The notes under the pieces: generated by a model
Seen by the model: the letters and a program-made list of their open reading frames with translations, nothing else
What the model was told of the DNA's origin: nothing
Database searches by the model: none
Assembly: GCA_015179125.1 (NCBI GenBank)
Contig: WHVA01000215.1
Location: 1 to 64,000 of the forward strand
Direction: 5' to 3'
DNA length: 64,000 bases
Source: Gautieria morchelliformis
Taxonomy: Eukaryota; Basidiomycota; Agaricomycetes; Gomphales; Gomphaceae
Position numbers and translations under genes: made by a program
Shown: piece by piece, positions 46,370 through 56,659 of the stretch
Layout: the number at the start of each line of letters is the position of its first letter
Numbering within the stretch: the first letter of the stretch is position 1

Positions 46370-47984
46370 ATGGCTGCTATGGATCCCCCTGTGGCGTCGG
46401 CTTCCACCTTGGAATACACTGTAATGTGGGTATCTTCGAACATTCATGTTTCTACTTGTATCAACGCTGCCTATGTTTCTCTAGTCTTGGACCAATAGTG
46501 AGCGAATGTCACCCATATCGCGTAACTTCCTTCAACTACGTTTATAGCTGTTGGGAAATCTCTTTGAGTGGGGTCTCTTTGGAATACTGGGGCTTCAGAC
46601 CTGTGAGTAACCATGATCGACATTTTCCAGCCATATCCACCTGTTTTTAGACCTCTACTTTCTCTGGTTCCCACACGACCGGTATCATGTCAAGTGGCTA
46701 GGTGCGTAACATCGCAAAGTCGTATTCCTATCCTCAGAATTTCCTAGTGGCCATACTCTTCGGACTTGACACTCTTAAGACCGCCGTCTGCGCGTATAAC
46801 ACTTGGACCATGTTGGTCTCTGGCTGGGGTGATACTGACGTATTGCTCACAACACCCTGGAGTCTCTGTTTGGCCGTAATCCTGACCGGAATAAGTGTGT
46901 ATACTTGCCGCATGTCCATCTGGCATGCACGGTGACCAAGTTTCCGCGAAGTTTCCTCCATAGTCCAGCTATTCTTCGCTCATCGCGCGTGGATGATAGG
47001 CAAATCTGTCGCCGTCACATCTATAATCGTTGCGGTACGTGGACACGGGTACAAGCCGCCTTTCGTTCTGGACGTTTTCTAATAATTAATAGATTTCACT
47101 TACACAATGCGCCAGTGCATTCGAAGGAGCGGTTCAGGTTGGCCAGTTTCGCTTTCACTTGGTCTCCTAATGATGTGCTTCCAGGTTTGGGTTTCACAGC
47201 CTGACGATTCGCAACTCCTGCCAAAATTCAGGGCATTTGCAGTAAGTTTTGGCAACCCCTATGCTGTGATGTTTGTAATGAGCATTTCTCCTGGAGCTGT
47301 GGCTTTCCAGTAGCGTAGCATGCGATGTCGTCATTGCGACTAGTATGGTATATTTCGTGCGCATCTTCCCTTCTTCCCAGTGATGCTTTTGAACCATCCG
47401 TCCCGACACAGCTCGTCAGGATGAAACCAAAATCATCACTTCAAACTGCGGATGCACTTGTCACCCGTCTTATCAATATTTCAGTCCAATCAGGCACACT
47501 CACCGCCGTCTGCGCAGGCGTCGACCTCATCCTGTTTCTTACGTTCAGAGCTAATAACTTACATGACTTGGCGTACGTACCGGATCCATTTAACAGGCCA
47601 TCCTCATGACTCAAATACCCTCAGGTTTTTCATGTTAAGCAAGCTGTTCGTACCTTGTTTGCAATTCTCGGGCATGTGGACGATCAGAGGACTGACGGTG
47701 CCCCCAGCTATTCCAACACGCTGCTTGCAAACTTGAACGCTCGACGGTCTTTACACGTCACAGAAAATATCGAGGCTCCTTCCACTAGCGCCGTCCTTTC
47801 GGACCCCCAGGTCTTGAGCCTGGGGTTATGGCCTGAACCTTCCGGAGTTATGTCAGTGCTATCAGAAACTACTCGCGAACAGGTATGTCATGGACCCAGC
47901 AATGGTTCGAGTTTCAAGGCCTGTCTGACAACAGCTTCAAGGCCTCCTCTACAGGCGAAACGGATGTGCCGCCACCCAGCTTAA
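46370..47984 (+). CDS. DUF6534-domain multi-pass membrane protein
   Basis: Basidiomycete-expanded membrane family of unknown function. About ten short exons can be joined in phase from ATG 46370. They read LEYTVILGPI, LLGNLFEWGLFGILGLQT, YLYFLWFPHDRYHVKWLV, and AILFGLDTLKTAVCAYNTW. IIQLFFAHRAWMIGKS, SLTQCASAFEGAVQVGQF and SSVACDVVIATSMVYF follow. The domain itself is DALVTRLINISVQSGTLTAV, LILFLTF, and SKLYSNTLLANLNARR. A hydrophilic tail ends at the TAA at 47982-47984. The pattern is seven hydrophobic segments. The gene looks intact despite its fragmented frames; some introns are only 40-45 bp. Confidence 0.75.
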
Positions 47985-48960
47985 TCCCAGGCAAGGGTCT
48001 GCAACGGACAAGTTATTTTTCATGACATTCACGCTCATTCTGTAACACCCCTCAAACTTCTGTTGTAAAGCCTAATCATCTACCGTTACTGCATCTACCG
48101 TTATTGTAGCGCAGTCCATGTCTCCAGTTAAAAGTAGCAGAGAACCAATATACCAGGGACAATATTAAAGACAAGATCTAGAATGGGTGTTGCTTTCTCA
48201 GGCGATGCCAGCCCATCTTTACTCAATGATACAGGGTGGCTTGTAACTATGACAAAAAACAGAACACGATGGCGCCACCCGTAGCGCCGCAACAGTGATT
48301 AGGTGAATATTTCTAGCTGATTCGTTGGCTGTATATAACTCTTGCTAAAATCCTAGGTGTGTACGTACTGTGCATCAGTCGTATATATGATAACCGATCT
48401 TCGAAGAATCAGGCTTTCAAAGTGGCACTTGTTTCAGCCTCGCCGTCTTTATCGGCCGTCGCACAGTTAAATAATGAGGCGACATGGATCAGTATTTATC
48501 GGTATTATCATTCACTACTCACAATTTCAGTGATGAGACCTAAAGGAGCCTTCTAGGACAGGGCCGACGCAGACGCCACCATGAGAAACGTAGAAAGCTA
48601 GTAGACCTTTTGAGAAGGATGATTCAAACGGCCAACCCCCGCCCCGTCGGTTGTTCCCTGACTAACCACTATGCACTCTACCCGGGCAAGGGTGGCCCTG
48701 AGGTATGAAGTTTAAGTTTCCCGATATCTGCATCCCGGGTTGCCAGATAAGCAAACACAAAATAACCGGGTTGTTTTTCCCCAGGGGGGTTGGCCGTTAG
48801 AATTATCCCTTTGTCAGCCTGCAGAGTAAATGGGCCATAATGCATAATGTCTAATTAGTATGTTGTTTGACTGTTAGTTGTATATTTCAGCTATATTGTC
48901 TGTCTGAACCTCACCTTGCATGGCTACCGTAAAAGCCATAAAGGGGACACATGCTATGGT
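47985..48960. other. Intergenic, nothing supported
   Basis: No gene or repeat recognised. The base composition shifts to CpG-poor at its right end, where the transposon relic starts. Confidence 0.4.
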
Positions 48961-49960
48961 AATAGTGTGAATCATGGAATTAATAGGCTGAGGTGTTGAA
49001 GGCCTGTATCACTACAGGCTTTAGAGACTTGCTTTCTGGTCCCACTTTTTATCTCGTGGGATGTTGTGCAGGAAGAGTTGTGCCGCACCAGCTGCAGTGA
49101 TTGTGGTGTTGGTGGGGATAAGTGGGCCCATTTTGACACTGAATCCACCATGTTCATCACAGCATCGTACCCATGCTCATCAGGCAACTCCATGATGAAG
49201 TCCACACTGATCATGTCCTAGAAAGCTTCAGGGACAGGGAGCGGATGGAGTTTGCCAAGGGCAGCTAGCTGCCTTAGTGCCTTTGTGTGTGCACATTGTA
49301 GTACACCGATGTACCGTGACATATGAGGCCACCAGTAATTCCATGAGATGGGCACAAGGGTCTTTCACTTCCCAGGATGGCCAGCGACTTGTGAATTGTG
49401 GTGTTGGGCAATGATTCATCACCTTGCAATGCGAGTGTTCTTAATAAAAACCTTCCTACAGCTCTTATGCTGCATGACATCCAATGTGAACGGCTGGGCC
49501 TCAGCCCCAGCTTAGCTGTGGCAGCTGAGCTATGCAGAACTATACAGGTGACCAGGCGCTGCCTGCAGGGCAAGGCAGTCGGCATGATGACTAAGCCAGT
49601 CCCAAAGCAGAATTTGCCTTGTGTAATGATGTACCTACTGAAACATAGAATCTAGGCTGAGGCTGATAGAGTCAGAGGGCACCTGGGTATGGTCATGGGC
49701 AGAATGAAATTTATTCTGCCAATTGCCGGCAAAGGCAGAAATGGCAGAAGGCCTTTCTGCTGAGTGTGACAGAATATGGCGGAAAGAATTTCTAATTTTA
49801 CAAGTTAAACCATTAGTAAACAACAGCCACACTCATTACCACCTCTGGACCACACTCAGAGGCTGCCCTGTCACTACTTTGGTGCATATGGGTATCTTCT
49901 TCATGTGTATGTGGTGCTCAGCACGATCAACACTGTTGAGTGCTTCCAGACCATACCTCC
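48961..49960 (-). mobile_element. CpG-depleted Ty3/gypsy integrase relic
   Basis: Minus-strand pieces match the integrase of the intact element 1 nearby. ISVDFIMELPDEHGYDA is at about 49160-49214, and VNMVDSVSKWAH follows. The H2C2 region (GGLICHGTSV in one frame, an NYWWPHMSRY-like piece in another) is near 49300-49340. Many differences from element 1 (53320-53700) are CG to TG or CA. Stops and frame changes abound, so it is dead. LTRs were not found. Confidence 0.75.
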
Positions 49961-50836
49961 ACTGCAGTAATCTCATTTCAGTCCAACTCAGGATCAATTA
50001 TTGATGATCGGGCACCTTGTCTCTCTAATTCATCAAACCCACCCTCAATTTTGTCCAGCAGAATAGACTGAGGGCCTTCTAGAGGTACAGTGTCAGGGGA
50101 ACCCCCTCCCAAGGCTATTTTTGAGCTCAGCTTCGGGTCTGACCTCAGCACATCCCAAGGGCAAAGCTGAGCGCTGAGTTCTCAAGCCTTCAGCCTCAGC
50201 TACAACCCTGGAGTGGCACCAGAGGTGTATGCAGGGTCATGTGTGCTAGGTGGTGGCATGGAGCCTTGGACTTACATAAGGAGTGAAGCAGGTGTCCCTG
50301 ACATCAATCAGGGGTGCAGGGTATATAGGCACCATGCTGGCAACAGGGATCCACAGCTTTTCCTCTTTGGATCCTCCTCTGCTAGGTGAGTCAGATGTCA
50401 TGTAGATAGTCTTTTTCTTTGGATCCTCCTCTGCCAGACTGTGTGGTTTCTGCTGTCCAGGGAGAGTTGCCCTTACAGCAGGAAAAACTTGTCTCTAAGG
50501 ACCAGTGGAAGATGGCCTGGCCCCAATGGATGTGGACCGTACATATGAACATGGCTTCCCCTCAGTGACTTGCCACTGGTGCCACAATGTAAAGATGTCT
50601 ATCTTAAGCCTTAAGTCACAAGAGCATGACAGAACTTGACCAATGTATGGTATTCTGATGCTACGTAGTGACAGTGTAAGGGTAAGATGCGATGGGGACC
50701 GCTAGCCGGTTCCCACGCATAAACTATACAGTGGGTCCCTAAGGGGCCCACTGGGATTATGTAATAACTAATGTACATGTAGATACAGGGGTTATTTACA
50801 CCCTCCCCCTCTATAGACAACTATAGGGGTTAACTA
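49961..50836. other. CpG-poor repeat debris and candidate LTR flank
   Basis: Up to about 50600 the sequence is CpG-poor and rich in TG/CA. It holds two copies of TTTGGATCCTCCTCTGC (about 50367 and 50420). From about 50600 the composition returns to normal, and the stretch before the gag-like stop looks like non-coding transposon sequence. Confidence 0.4.
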
Positions 50837-51555
50837 TTACTCATAGAGGTCGTCCATGAGAGAGTCCTCTAGAGTGGCCGATACGATGACATCGTCGTCG
50901 TACGGGGCCGGGGGAGCACGTGACTCCTCCGGGGGCACCTCCGTGTCATCGGTGGTGATTGGGTGAGGCTGGTCGGCCTCACCACTAGCGGCGGTCTCCG
51001 CTTGGGTGCTGGGGCCCGTGTCCTCCCGGAGCATGGCCTCAATGGCGGGGTCCTCAGTCTGAGGAGGGGGCCGGAAGCGCGCCAGCTCTCGGTCGAGCTG
51101 AGTGTGAGTGAGGGGTTGCGGCACCGTGGCCCTCACGTGGCTGGTCTCGATGACCTTTTGTTGGCCCTCGCGGGCGGTGGCGCTGAATGCCGCGCCGGTG
51201 ATGCTGCGTTGAACATAATGTTCAATGCGCGCCGCTCGCTCGCTCGTGACTCCCGCGTAGCGGGCCAACCATCTCGCGATCTCCGCGAGTGGGATGTCGG
51301 GGCCAGCTCGGCCCTCCACAGGGAACGGGCCCGTGATTGAGAGCCGCAGGGTGGTGCTCTGAGGCGTCAGCACTTCCCTGGCGTTGACGAGGCTCGACCA
51401 TTGGTCTGTCGAGCCGAAGAGGTCGAGTAGCCTCGCCCTGAGAGGTGATGTGACCCCTTTGACCCGGGGCGCAAGGGCCTTCAACCACATCCAGACGTCC
51501 ATGTCGTCTAGGTTGAAGGTGCCATCCGCGTTGTCACGGATGGCGGATGGGATCC
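50837..51555 (-). mobile_element. Truncated gag-like ORF of another retroelement
   Basis: An open frame of about 240 codons ends at 50837 (DLYE). Its 5' part is cut off by the LTR of element 2 at 51556. The product is hydrophilic, with DMDVWMWLKALAPRV near its start and an acidic, proline-rich end. The position and compact, CpG-normal sequence suggest a gag or nucleocapsid-like protein of a different element. No zinc knuckle is visible, so the assignment is weak. Confidence 0.4.
51551..51555. other. Possible target-site duplication of element 2
   Basis: GATCC lies directly outside the element 2 LTR. The other copy would be outside the window. Confidence 0.25.
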
Positions 51556-51905
51556 TGTAAGGGCAACCCTGGCTGGTTGTGGAGATCACACTACCACACA
51601 ACTGACAAGGGGAAATCCAAAGTCTGTATAAATAGGCAGAGTATACAAGAGGGGGGATTCTCACCTGACAAGGGGAAATCCAAAGAGAAAAGTCTAAGGA
51701 CGCCCAATGTCAGTGAGCCCGTATTATACTACGCTGCGCAGCCAGGGACAACACTTGGCACCCGCCATCAACCCTGCATCTCCCTGACCCTTGATTGACC
51801 CTTGATGCCACCTATTACGCGAGTCGCTTGATTTCTGACACTGTTCCGAGAGTGGAACTCGGAAATTGGAGTGGAACTGGCAAGGCGAACAGAATTGGTG
51901 GAAGT
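51556..51905 (-). mobile_element. Element 2, 3' LTR, first part
   Basis: 350 bp matching the element 1 LTRs from TGTAAGGGCAACCCTGGCT onward, with more differences than those LTRs show between themselves. It stops at GAAGT, where element 1 is inserted. It continues at 58474. Confidence 0.9.
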
Positions 51906-52355
51906 TGTAAGGGCAACCCTGGCTAGTTGTGGAGATCACACTACCACACAACTGACAAGGGGAAATCCAAAGTATGTATAAATGAACAGAGCATACAAGA
52001 GAGGGGGTTCTCACCTGACAAGGGGAAATCCAAAGAGAAAAGTCTAAGGACCCCCAATGTCAGCGAGCCCGTATTATACTACGCTGCGCAGCCAGGGACA
52101 ACGCTTGGCACCCGCCATCAACCCTGCATCCCCCTGACCCTTGATCGACCCTTGATGCCACCTATTATGCGAGTCGCTTGATTTCCGACACCGTTCCGGG
52201 GCGGAAGTCGGAAATTGGAGTGGAACTGGCAAGGCGAACGGAACTGGTGGAAGTTCTCCCAGAAGCGGAATTGTTCCCGAAAGCGGATGCGGAGATGGAG
52301 TCGGAACTGGGTGTGGTGTCGGAACTGGAAATGGAAAACAGGGTGTCCCCTGACA
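51906..52355 (-). repeat. Element 1, 3' LTR
   Basis: 450 bp with TG...CA ends. The pol frame runs into it and stops at 52165. Confidence 0.93.
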
Positions 52356-55300
52356 TCACCCCCTCTCTAGCGTGCTGCGTCCTCGAAGCACGGGACACGA
52401 GGGATTGAAATGCCAACGAGCGGATCCGGCGAGGGGCACCGGGATGTGTCCTATAGAACTCCCCGAGCTTGTCCGGGGCGGAAACATCTTGCTCCGGGAC
52501 CCACGAATTCTCTTCGTACCCATACCCTTCCCATTTCACGAGGAATTGGAGTCGTCCTCGCACAAACCGGCTGTCCAGGATCCGTTCCACCACATAGTGC
52601 TCCTCCCCATCTACAATCTCTGGCAGAGGTGGCGGATGAGCCTTCCGACCTGGAATTGGGTCCTCAAGCATAGGGAGTAACTTCACCACGTTGAAGACGG
52701 GGTGGAGGCGGGACATGGACATCGGAAGTCGCAGGCGGTATGCATTCCGTCCAACCCTCCGCATCACTGTGAAGGGCCCAAGGTAGCGGTGGGCAAGCTT
52801 CTGTGAAGGGCGTGTGGTGCGGATGTCACTTGCATCTAGATACACCTTGTCTCCAACTTGGTACTCTGGGGCAGGAACCCGGCGTCGGTTGTAGTACCTC
52901 GCCATGTCATCCTTGGCCTTTGCAAGGGCCGACTTGGCTTCCGAAAGGGTGGAGTCCATGCGGTCTCGGAACTCATTGACCGTCTCGAGTCGGGACTCAG
53001 CCTGGCGTGGTTCGAAGCCCATCCGCGGGTGTCGTCCGGAGTCGAGCATGAAGGGAGTCTGTTGTGTGGCGGAATGGACATGGTTGTTGTATTGGAATTC
53101 CGCCAGCGGAAGTAATTCATCCCAGTCGTCCTGCCTCTCATTGACAAAGAGGCGGAGATATTGCTCCAACTCCTGATTGACCCGTTCCGTCTGTCCGTCA
53201 CCCTGCGGATGGTACGCCGTGGTGGTAGCTAGCTTTATGCCGAGCAGGCGGTAGAGCTCCCGAGTCACTTCCGCGACAAACTGCGGACCTCGGTCGGAAA
53301 CAACTTGCTTCGGGAGCCCATGCAACTTCCAGACATGGGCAAGGAACAGGCGGGCCGCTCCGAGGGCTGTGATCGTCGTGTGCGTCGGAATGAAGTGGGA
53401 CACCTTGCTTACCGAATCCACGACGTTCATGATCGCGTCGTAGGCATGAGACTCTGGGAGTTCAACAATGAAGTCGACGCTGATGGTGTCCCAGCGGGAT
53501 TCGGGAATCGGGAGCGGAACAAGTTCTCCGACGGGTGGATGTCGTTGTGCTTTGGTTCGGAGACAAAGGTCACATGTCTTCACGTACTGTCCAATGTAGC
53601 GGGACATCTGAGGCCACCAGTAATTCCGAGCCACTAACTCCAGCGTCTTCCACCTGCCAGCATGCCCAGCGACCCGTGTGTCATGGTGCTGGGACACGAT
53701 GCGGCGGCGGAGGTCCGCCCCATCTGGAACGTAGACCTTGCCTCTGAAGTGGAGCAGCCCATCCCGTTCCGACCATTCTGCTGCCCGTACAGACCGTGAG
53801 TGCCCTTTCCGAAGTTCCTCCACTGCCTTCACCACCGACTCCTCCTTCTCTCCATTCCGATACTGTCTCCGGATGTCCCGGAGCATTTCCGCTTCCGCTC
53901 CAACTGCAGTCACTCCTTCTAGGGCGCGGATTGCAAAGAGACTTGGGCGGAGCAGTGTCATATCCGCATTGTCTCCGCTTCCGCTTCCATGATCCGCACG
54001 GCGGGATAGGGCATCGGGCTTGCCCATGGTGCGGCCGGGGCGGTGGTGGAGCATGAAGTCAAACCGGGACAGGTGTAGGGACCACCGTGCTTGTCGTCGG
54101 TTCAACTTCTTAGACGTGCGGAAATACTCAAGGTTCTTGTGGTCTGTCCAGATCTCAAATGGGCATAGAGCACCCTCGAGGAAGTGTCGCCACTCCTCCA
54201 GCGCTCGGATGATTGCCAGCATCTCCTTGTCATGGATCTCGTAGTTCCGCTCGACCGGACTGAGACTCTTAGAGAAGAAGGCAATCGGATGCCACCCCCC
54301 ACCTTCTTCCGATGACTGTTGCGACAAGACCGCTCCGGTAGCTGCGTCGGAAGAATCCGCCTCCACTCGGTAAGGGCGAGAGTCGTCGGGAAAGATCAGG
54401 ACCGGGGCGGAAGTGATCAGCTCTTTGAGTTTGTCAAAGGAGGCCCGTTCCGGCTCTCCCCACCGCCATCCAACCTCCTTCTTGGTGAGGTCGAAGAGGG
54501 CACGGGCGTGGCAGGAGAAGTCCTTGATGAACCGCCGGTAGAAATTGACAAACCCAATGAAGGACTGGACTTCCTTCTTGTTCCGCGGCACCGGCCAATC
54601 CGACACACCGGAAACCTTGATGGGGTCCATTTCCACCTTTCCTTCCAACACGATCACCCCAAGATACTCTATCCGCGTCCGCTCAAATTCGCACTTTTCC
54701 GGCTTGAGACACAGGTTGTACTCCCGGAGTCGTTCCAGCACTCTCCGCACGACTTCCCGATGTTCGGACATTGTTTTTGTGAAGATGAGGATGTCATCGA
54801 GGTAGACGCAGACAACCCCTTCTGCTATCATGTCACGGAAAATGTCATTCATCATTGTCTGGAACGTGGCAGGACTGTTGGTGAGGCCAAAGAACATGAC
54901 CTGTGGCTCAAAGAGTCCTCGGTTGGTGCGGAATGCGGCCTTCCACTCATCTCCCTCCCGGATCCGGACATTATTGAAGCCCCAGCGGACATCCAGCTTG
55001 GTGAAGTACTTCGCCCCGCGGAGTTGTGTGATCAATTTGGAAATGAGCGGAATGGGGTACCGGTTCTTGATCGTGATCGCATTCAAGGCCCGGTAATCCT
55101 GCACAAGTCTGAGCGAGCCGTCCTTCTTCTTGATGAAGAACACCGGAGATGCCATGGGTGACTTGGAGGGGCGGATCCTCCCTGTACGGAGATTTTCCGC
55201 AAGGAATGCATCGAGCTCTACCTGCTCCTTGGGTGACAGCGGGTAGACCTTGCAGTTGGTGGGCTTCGACCCAGGCTCCAACTCGATGGCATGGTCCCAC

Positions 55301-55707
55301 AGTTTCCGCGGAGGCAGGGCATCAAACGACTCCTTGGAGAAGACGTCCTCAAACTCCCGCAGGTACTCCGGAATTTCCGCCTCCACTCTATCATACCTCT
55401 TAGAGGCTTCAGCAAGGCGTTGCGAAATATTTCCGGTGGCGCGGATGTGTTCCGCCTCCGGCGGAAGGTTTACGTACAGCAAGCGCTCCCCTTCCGTCAG
55501 AGCGTCTTCCAGGCCGAGTCGGATGACGTCGGAATCGGAATTGGAAGGGGGATCCGGGTCAAATTCCGCTTCTGAGTCTTCTTCTGCAAGCAGTGGATGG
55601 GGGCCGGAACGACATGTCTGTATGAGCCGTTCGGTCTTCCGCTGCTCCTGGTGCTCCTTCCGCACTTCCGACCGGCACATGTGACACTTGGCTGGACATC
55701 GACTCAT
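52165..55707 (-). CDS. Element 1 pol: RT, RNase H, integrase, chromodomain
   Basis: 1180 codons without a stop, cut at its 5' end by the solo LTR. In order: RT (LRLVQDYRALNAITIKNRYP, LDVRWGFNNVRI, and the catalytic VYLDDILIF). RNase H of Ty3 type follows (VEADSSDAATGAVLSQ, IWTDHKNLEYF). The integrase zinc finger (HHDTRVAGH, CDLC) comes next, then the core with DFIVELPES, VVSDRGPQF and AYHPQGDGQTERVNQELEQ. A chromodomain (HYVVERILDSRFV, FLVKWEGYGYEENSW) precedes a serine-rich tail read from the LTR edge. RT, RNase H and integrase catalytic residues are all present. Confidence 0.92.
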   Translation of the reverse strand: MSRCPAKCHMCRSEVRKEHQEQRKTERLIQTCRSGPHPLLAEEDSEAEFDPDPPSNSDSDVIRLGLEDALTEGERLLYVNLPPEAEHIRATGNISQRLAEASKRYDRVEAEIPEYLREFEDVFSKESFDALPPRKLWDHAIELEPGSKPTNCKVYPLSPKEQVELDAFLAENLRTGRIRPSKSPMASPVFFIKKKDGSLRLVQDYRALNAITIKNRYPIPLISKLITQLRGAKYFTKLDVRWGFNNVRIREGDEWKAAFRTNRGLFEPQVMFFGLTNSPATFQTMMNDIFRDMIAEGVVCVYLDDILIFTKTMSEHREVVRRVLERLREYNLCLKPEKCEFERTRIEYLGVIVLEGKVEMDPIKVSGVSDWPVPRNKKEVQSFIGFVNFYRRFIKDFSCHARALFDLTKKEVGWRWGEPERASFDKLKELITSAPVLIFPDDSRPYRVEADSSDAATGAVLSQQSSEEGGGWHPIAFFSKSLSPVERNYEIHDKEMLAIIRALEEWRHFLEGALCPFEIWTDHKNLEYFRTSKKLNRRQARWSLHLSRFDFMLHHRPGRTMGKPDALSRRADHGSGSGDNADMTLLRPSLFAIRALEGVTAVGAEAEMLRDIRRQYRNGEKEESVVKAVEELRKGHSRSVRAAEWSERDGLLHFRGKVYVPDGADLRRRIVSQHHDTRVAGHAGRWKTLELVARNYWWPQMSRYIGQYVKTCDLCLRTKAQRHPPVGELVPLPIPESRWDTISVDFIVELPESHAYDAIMNVVDSVSKVSHFIPTHTTITALGAARLFLAHVWKLHGLPKQVVSDRGPQFVAEVTRELYRLLGIKLATTTAYHPQGDGQTERVNQELEQYLRLFVNERQDDWDELLPLAEFQYNNHVHSATQQTPFMLDSGRHPRMGFEPRQAESRLETVNEFRDRMDSTLSEAKSALAKAKDDMARYYNRRRVPAPEYQVGDKVYLDASDIRTTRPSQKLAHRYLGPFTVMRRVGRNAYRLRLPMSMSRLHPVFNVVKLLPMLEDPIPGRKAHPPPLPEIVDGEEHYVVERILDSRFVRGRLQFLVKWEGYGYEENSWVPEQDVSAPDKLGEFYRTHPGAPRRIRSLAFQSLVSRASRTQHAREGVMSGDTLFSISSSDTTPSSDSISASAFGNNSASGRTSTSSVRLASSTPISDFRPGTVSEIKRLA

Positions 55708-55710
55708 CAG

Positions 55711-56099
55711 TGTTATTGGATTCTAGAGGGGTATTTCCTAGGGGCATGCATCATCATCAATGGATTATCCTCCTAGGGGCATACACCATCATCAATGGAT
55801 TATCCACCTAGGGGCACACAGCATCATCATTGACATCATTAGTGATGTATGCACTCCTAATCCAATGTTCCATAGGGTTTTACCCCTGTTCACCACTGTA
55901 TAAGTAGCTAGGACTTTAGCTACAACAAATCATTGGTTTTAGCCCATTCACTCACATTGTTGAGTCCAGTCGAGTGAGTTAACAGTGTCCTCACTATCAG
56001 TCTCAAGTTCCTTTTCCTACATCTCCTGCGCTCGAGTTAATGCGCAGACTCCTCCCAGTCCTTCCCATTTTGGCAAGGCAATGAAATAACGAAATAACA
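55711..56099. mobile_element. Solo LTR inserted in element 1
   Basis: 389 bp with TGTTATT and AATAACA ends, flanked by the direct 5-bp repeat ATCAG (55706-55710 and 56100-56104). It contains a TATA-like GTATAAGTAG (55898-55907, plus strand). It also holds three tandem 34-bp units that start CCTAGGGGCA, at 55737-55840. It is unrelated to the 450-bp LTRs. It splits the protease from the RT of element 1. Confidence 0.9.
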
Positions 56100-56659
56100 A
56101 TCAGTACCTTCCGAGTCTGCCAATTGATCTCCGGGTTGTGCTCTTGAAGCCAGGTAAACCCAAGGATGATGTCTTGTTTCCCCAGGCTGGTGACAGCGAA
56201 GGAAGTGCGTTCCGAGTGTCCATCGTAGCGGAGAATTGTGTCCACTATCTCCATGATGGACCCTGCCTCATTGGGGCTTCCATCCACATTGAACACTGGG
56301 ATTGCACGTTGCAACTTCCGCGTGGTCAGTCGGTTCCGTTCCACATAGTCCCGGTCCATAAACTGACCAGTGGCCCCGCAATCGACAAGGGCGGGTCCGG
56401 ATTTGACTTCCGCCGTATCTGTCGTCTGGATCTCTACCTTAATGACTAGTGACTTGGGGCCAGGGGTGGCAGCAATGACATAGCGCTTCGGAAGGCGTCT
56501 CTCCCAAGGGCGGATGCGGGATAGACGGGGTGTCGGATTTGGCTTTTGTGTGACTTTATCCGGTGGGTCTGTATGAAGTGAGGGGAGTCGGGGCTTTTCA
56601 TTCTCTACTTCAAGACAGGCAAACCGGTTATGTACAGGCAGCAGGGGCACACATCTCAC
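56100..56659 (-). pseudogene. Element 1 retropepsin-like protease part, truncated
   Basis: Begins in the -1 frame at the gag stop (GGGTGAG overlap). It holds the protease motif LVDCGATGQFMD and a flap-like region through DIILGFTWLQEHNPEINW. It is cut at 56100 by the solo LTR, and the frame then runs into LTR sequence to 56003. Cysteine replaces the usual Ser/Thr after the catalytic aspartate, as in element 3. Confidence 0.88.

Noticed and set aside
46370..47984. DUF6534 region as a pseudogene
   Set aside because: Frames look broken at first, but all breaks coincide with short introns that have proper sites and keep phase.
53738..55684. Long plus-strand frames opposite pol
   Set aside because: They are antisense shadows of the element 1 reverse transcriptase and integrase.
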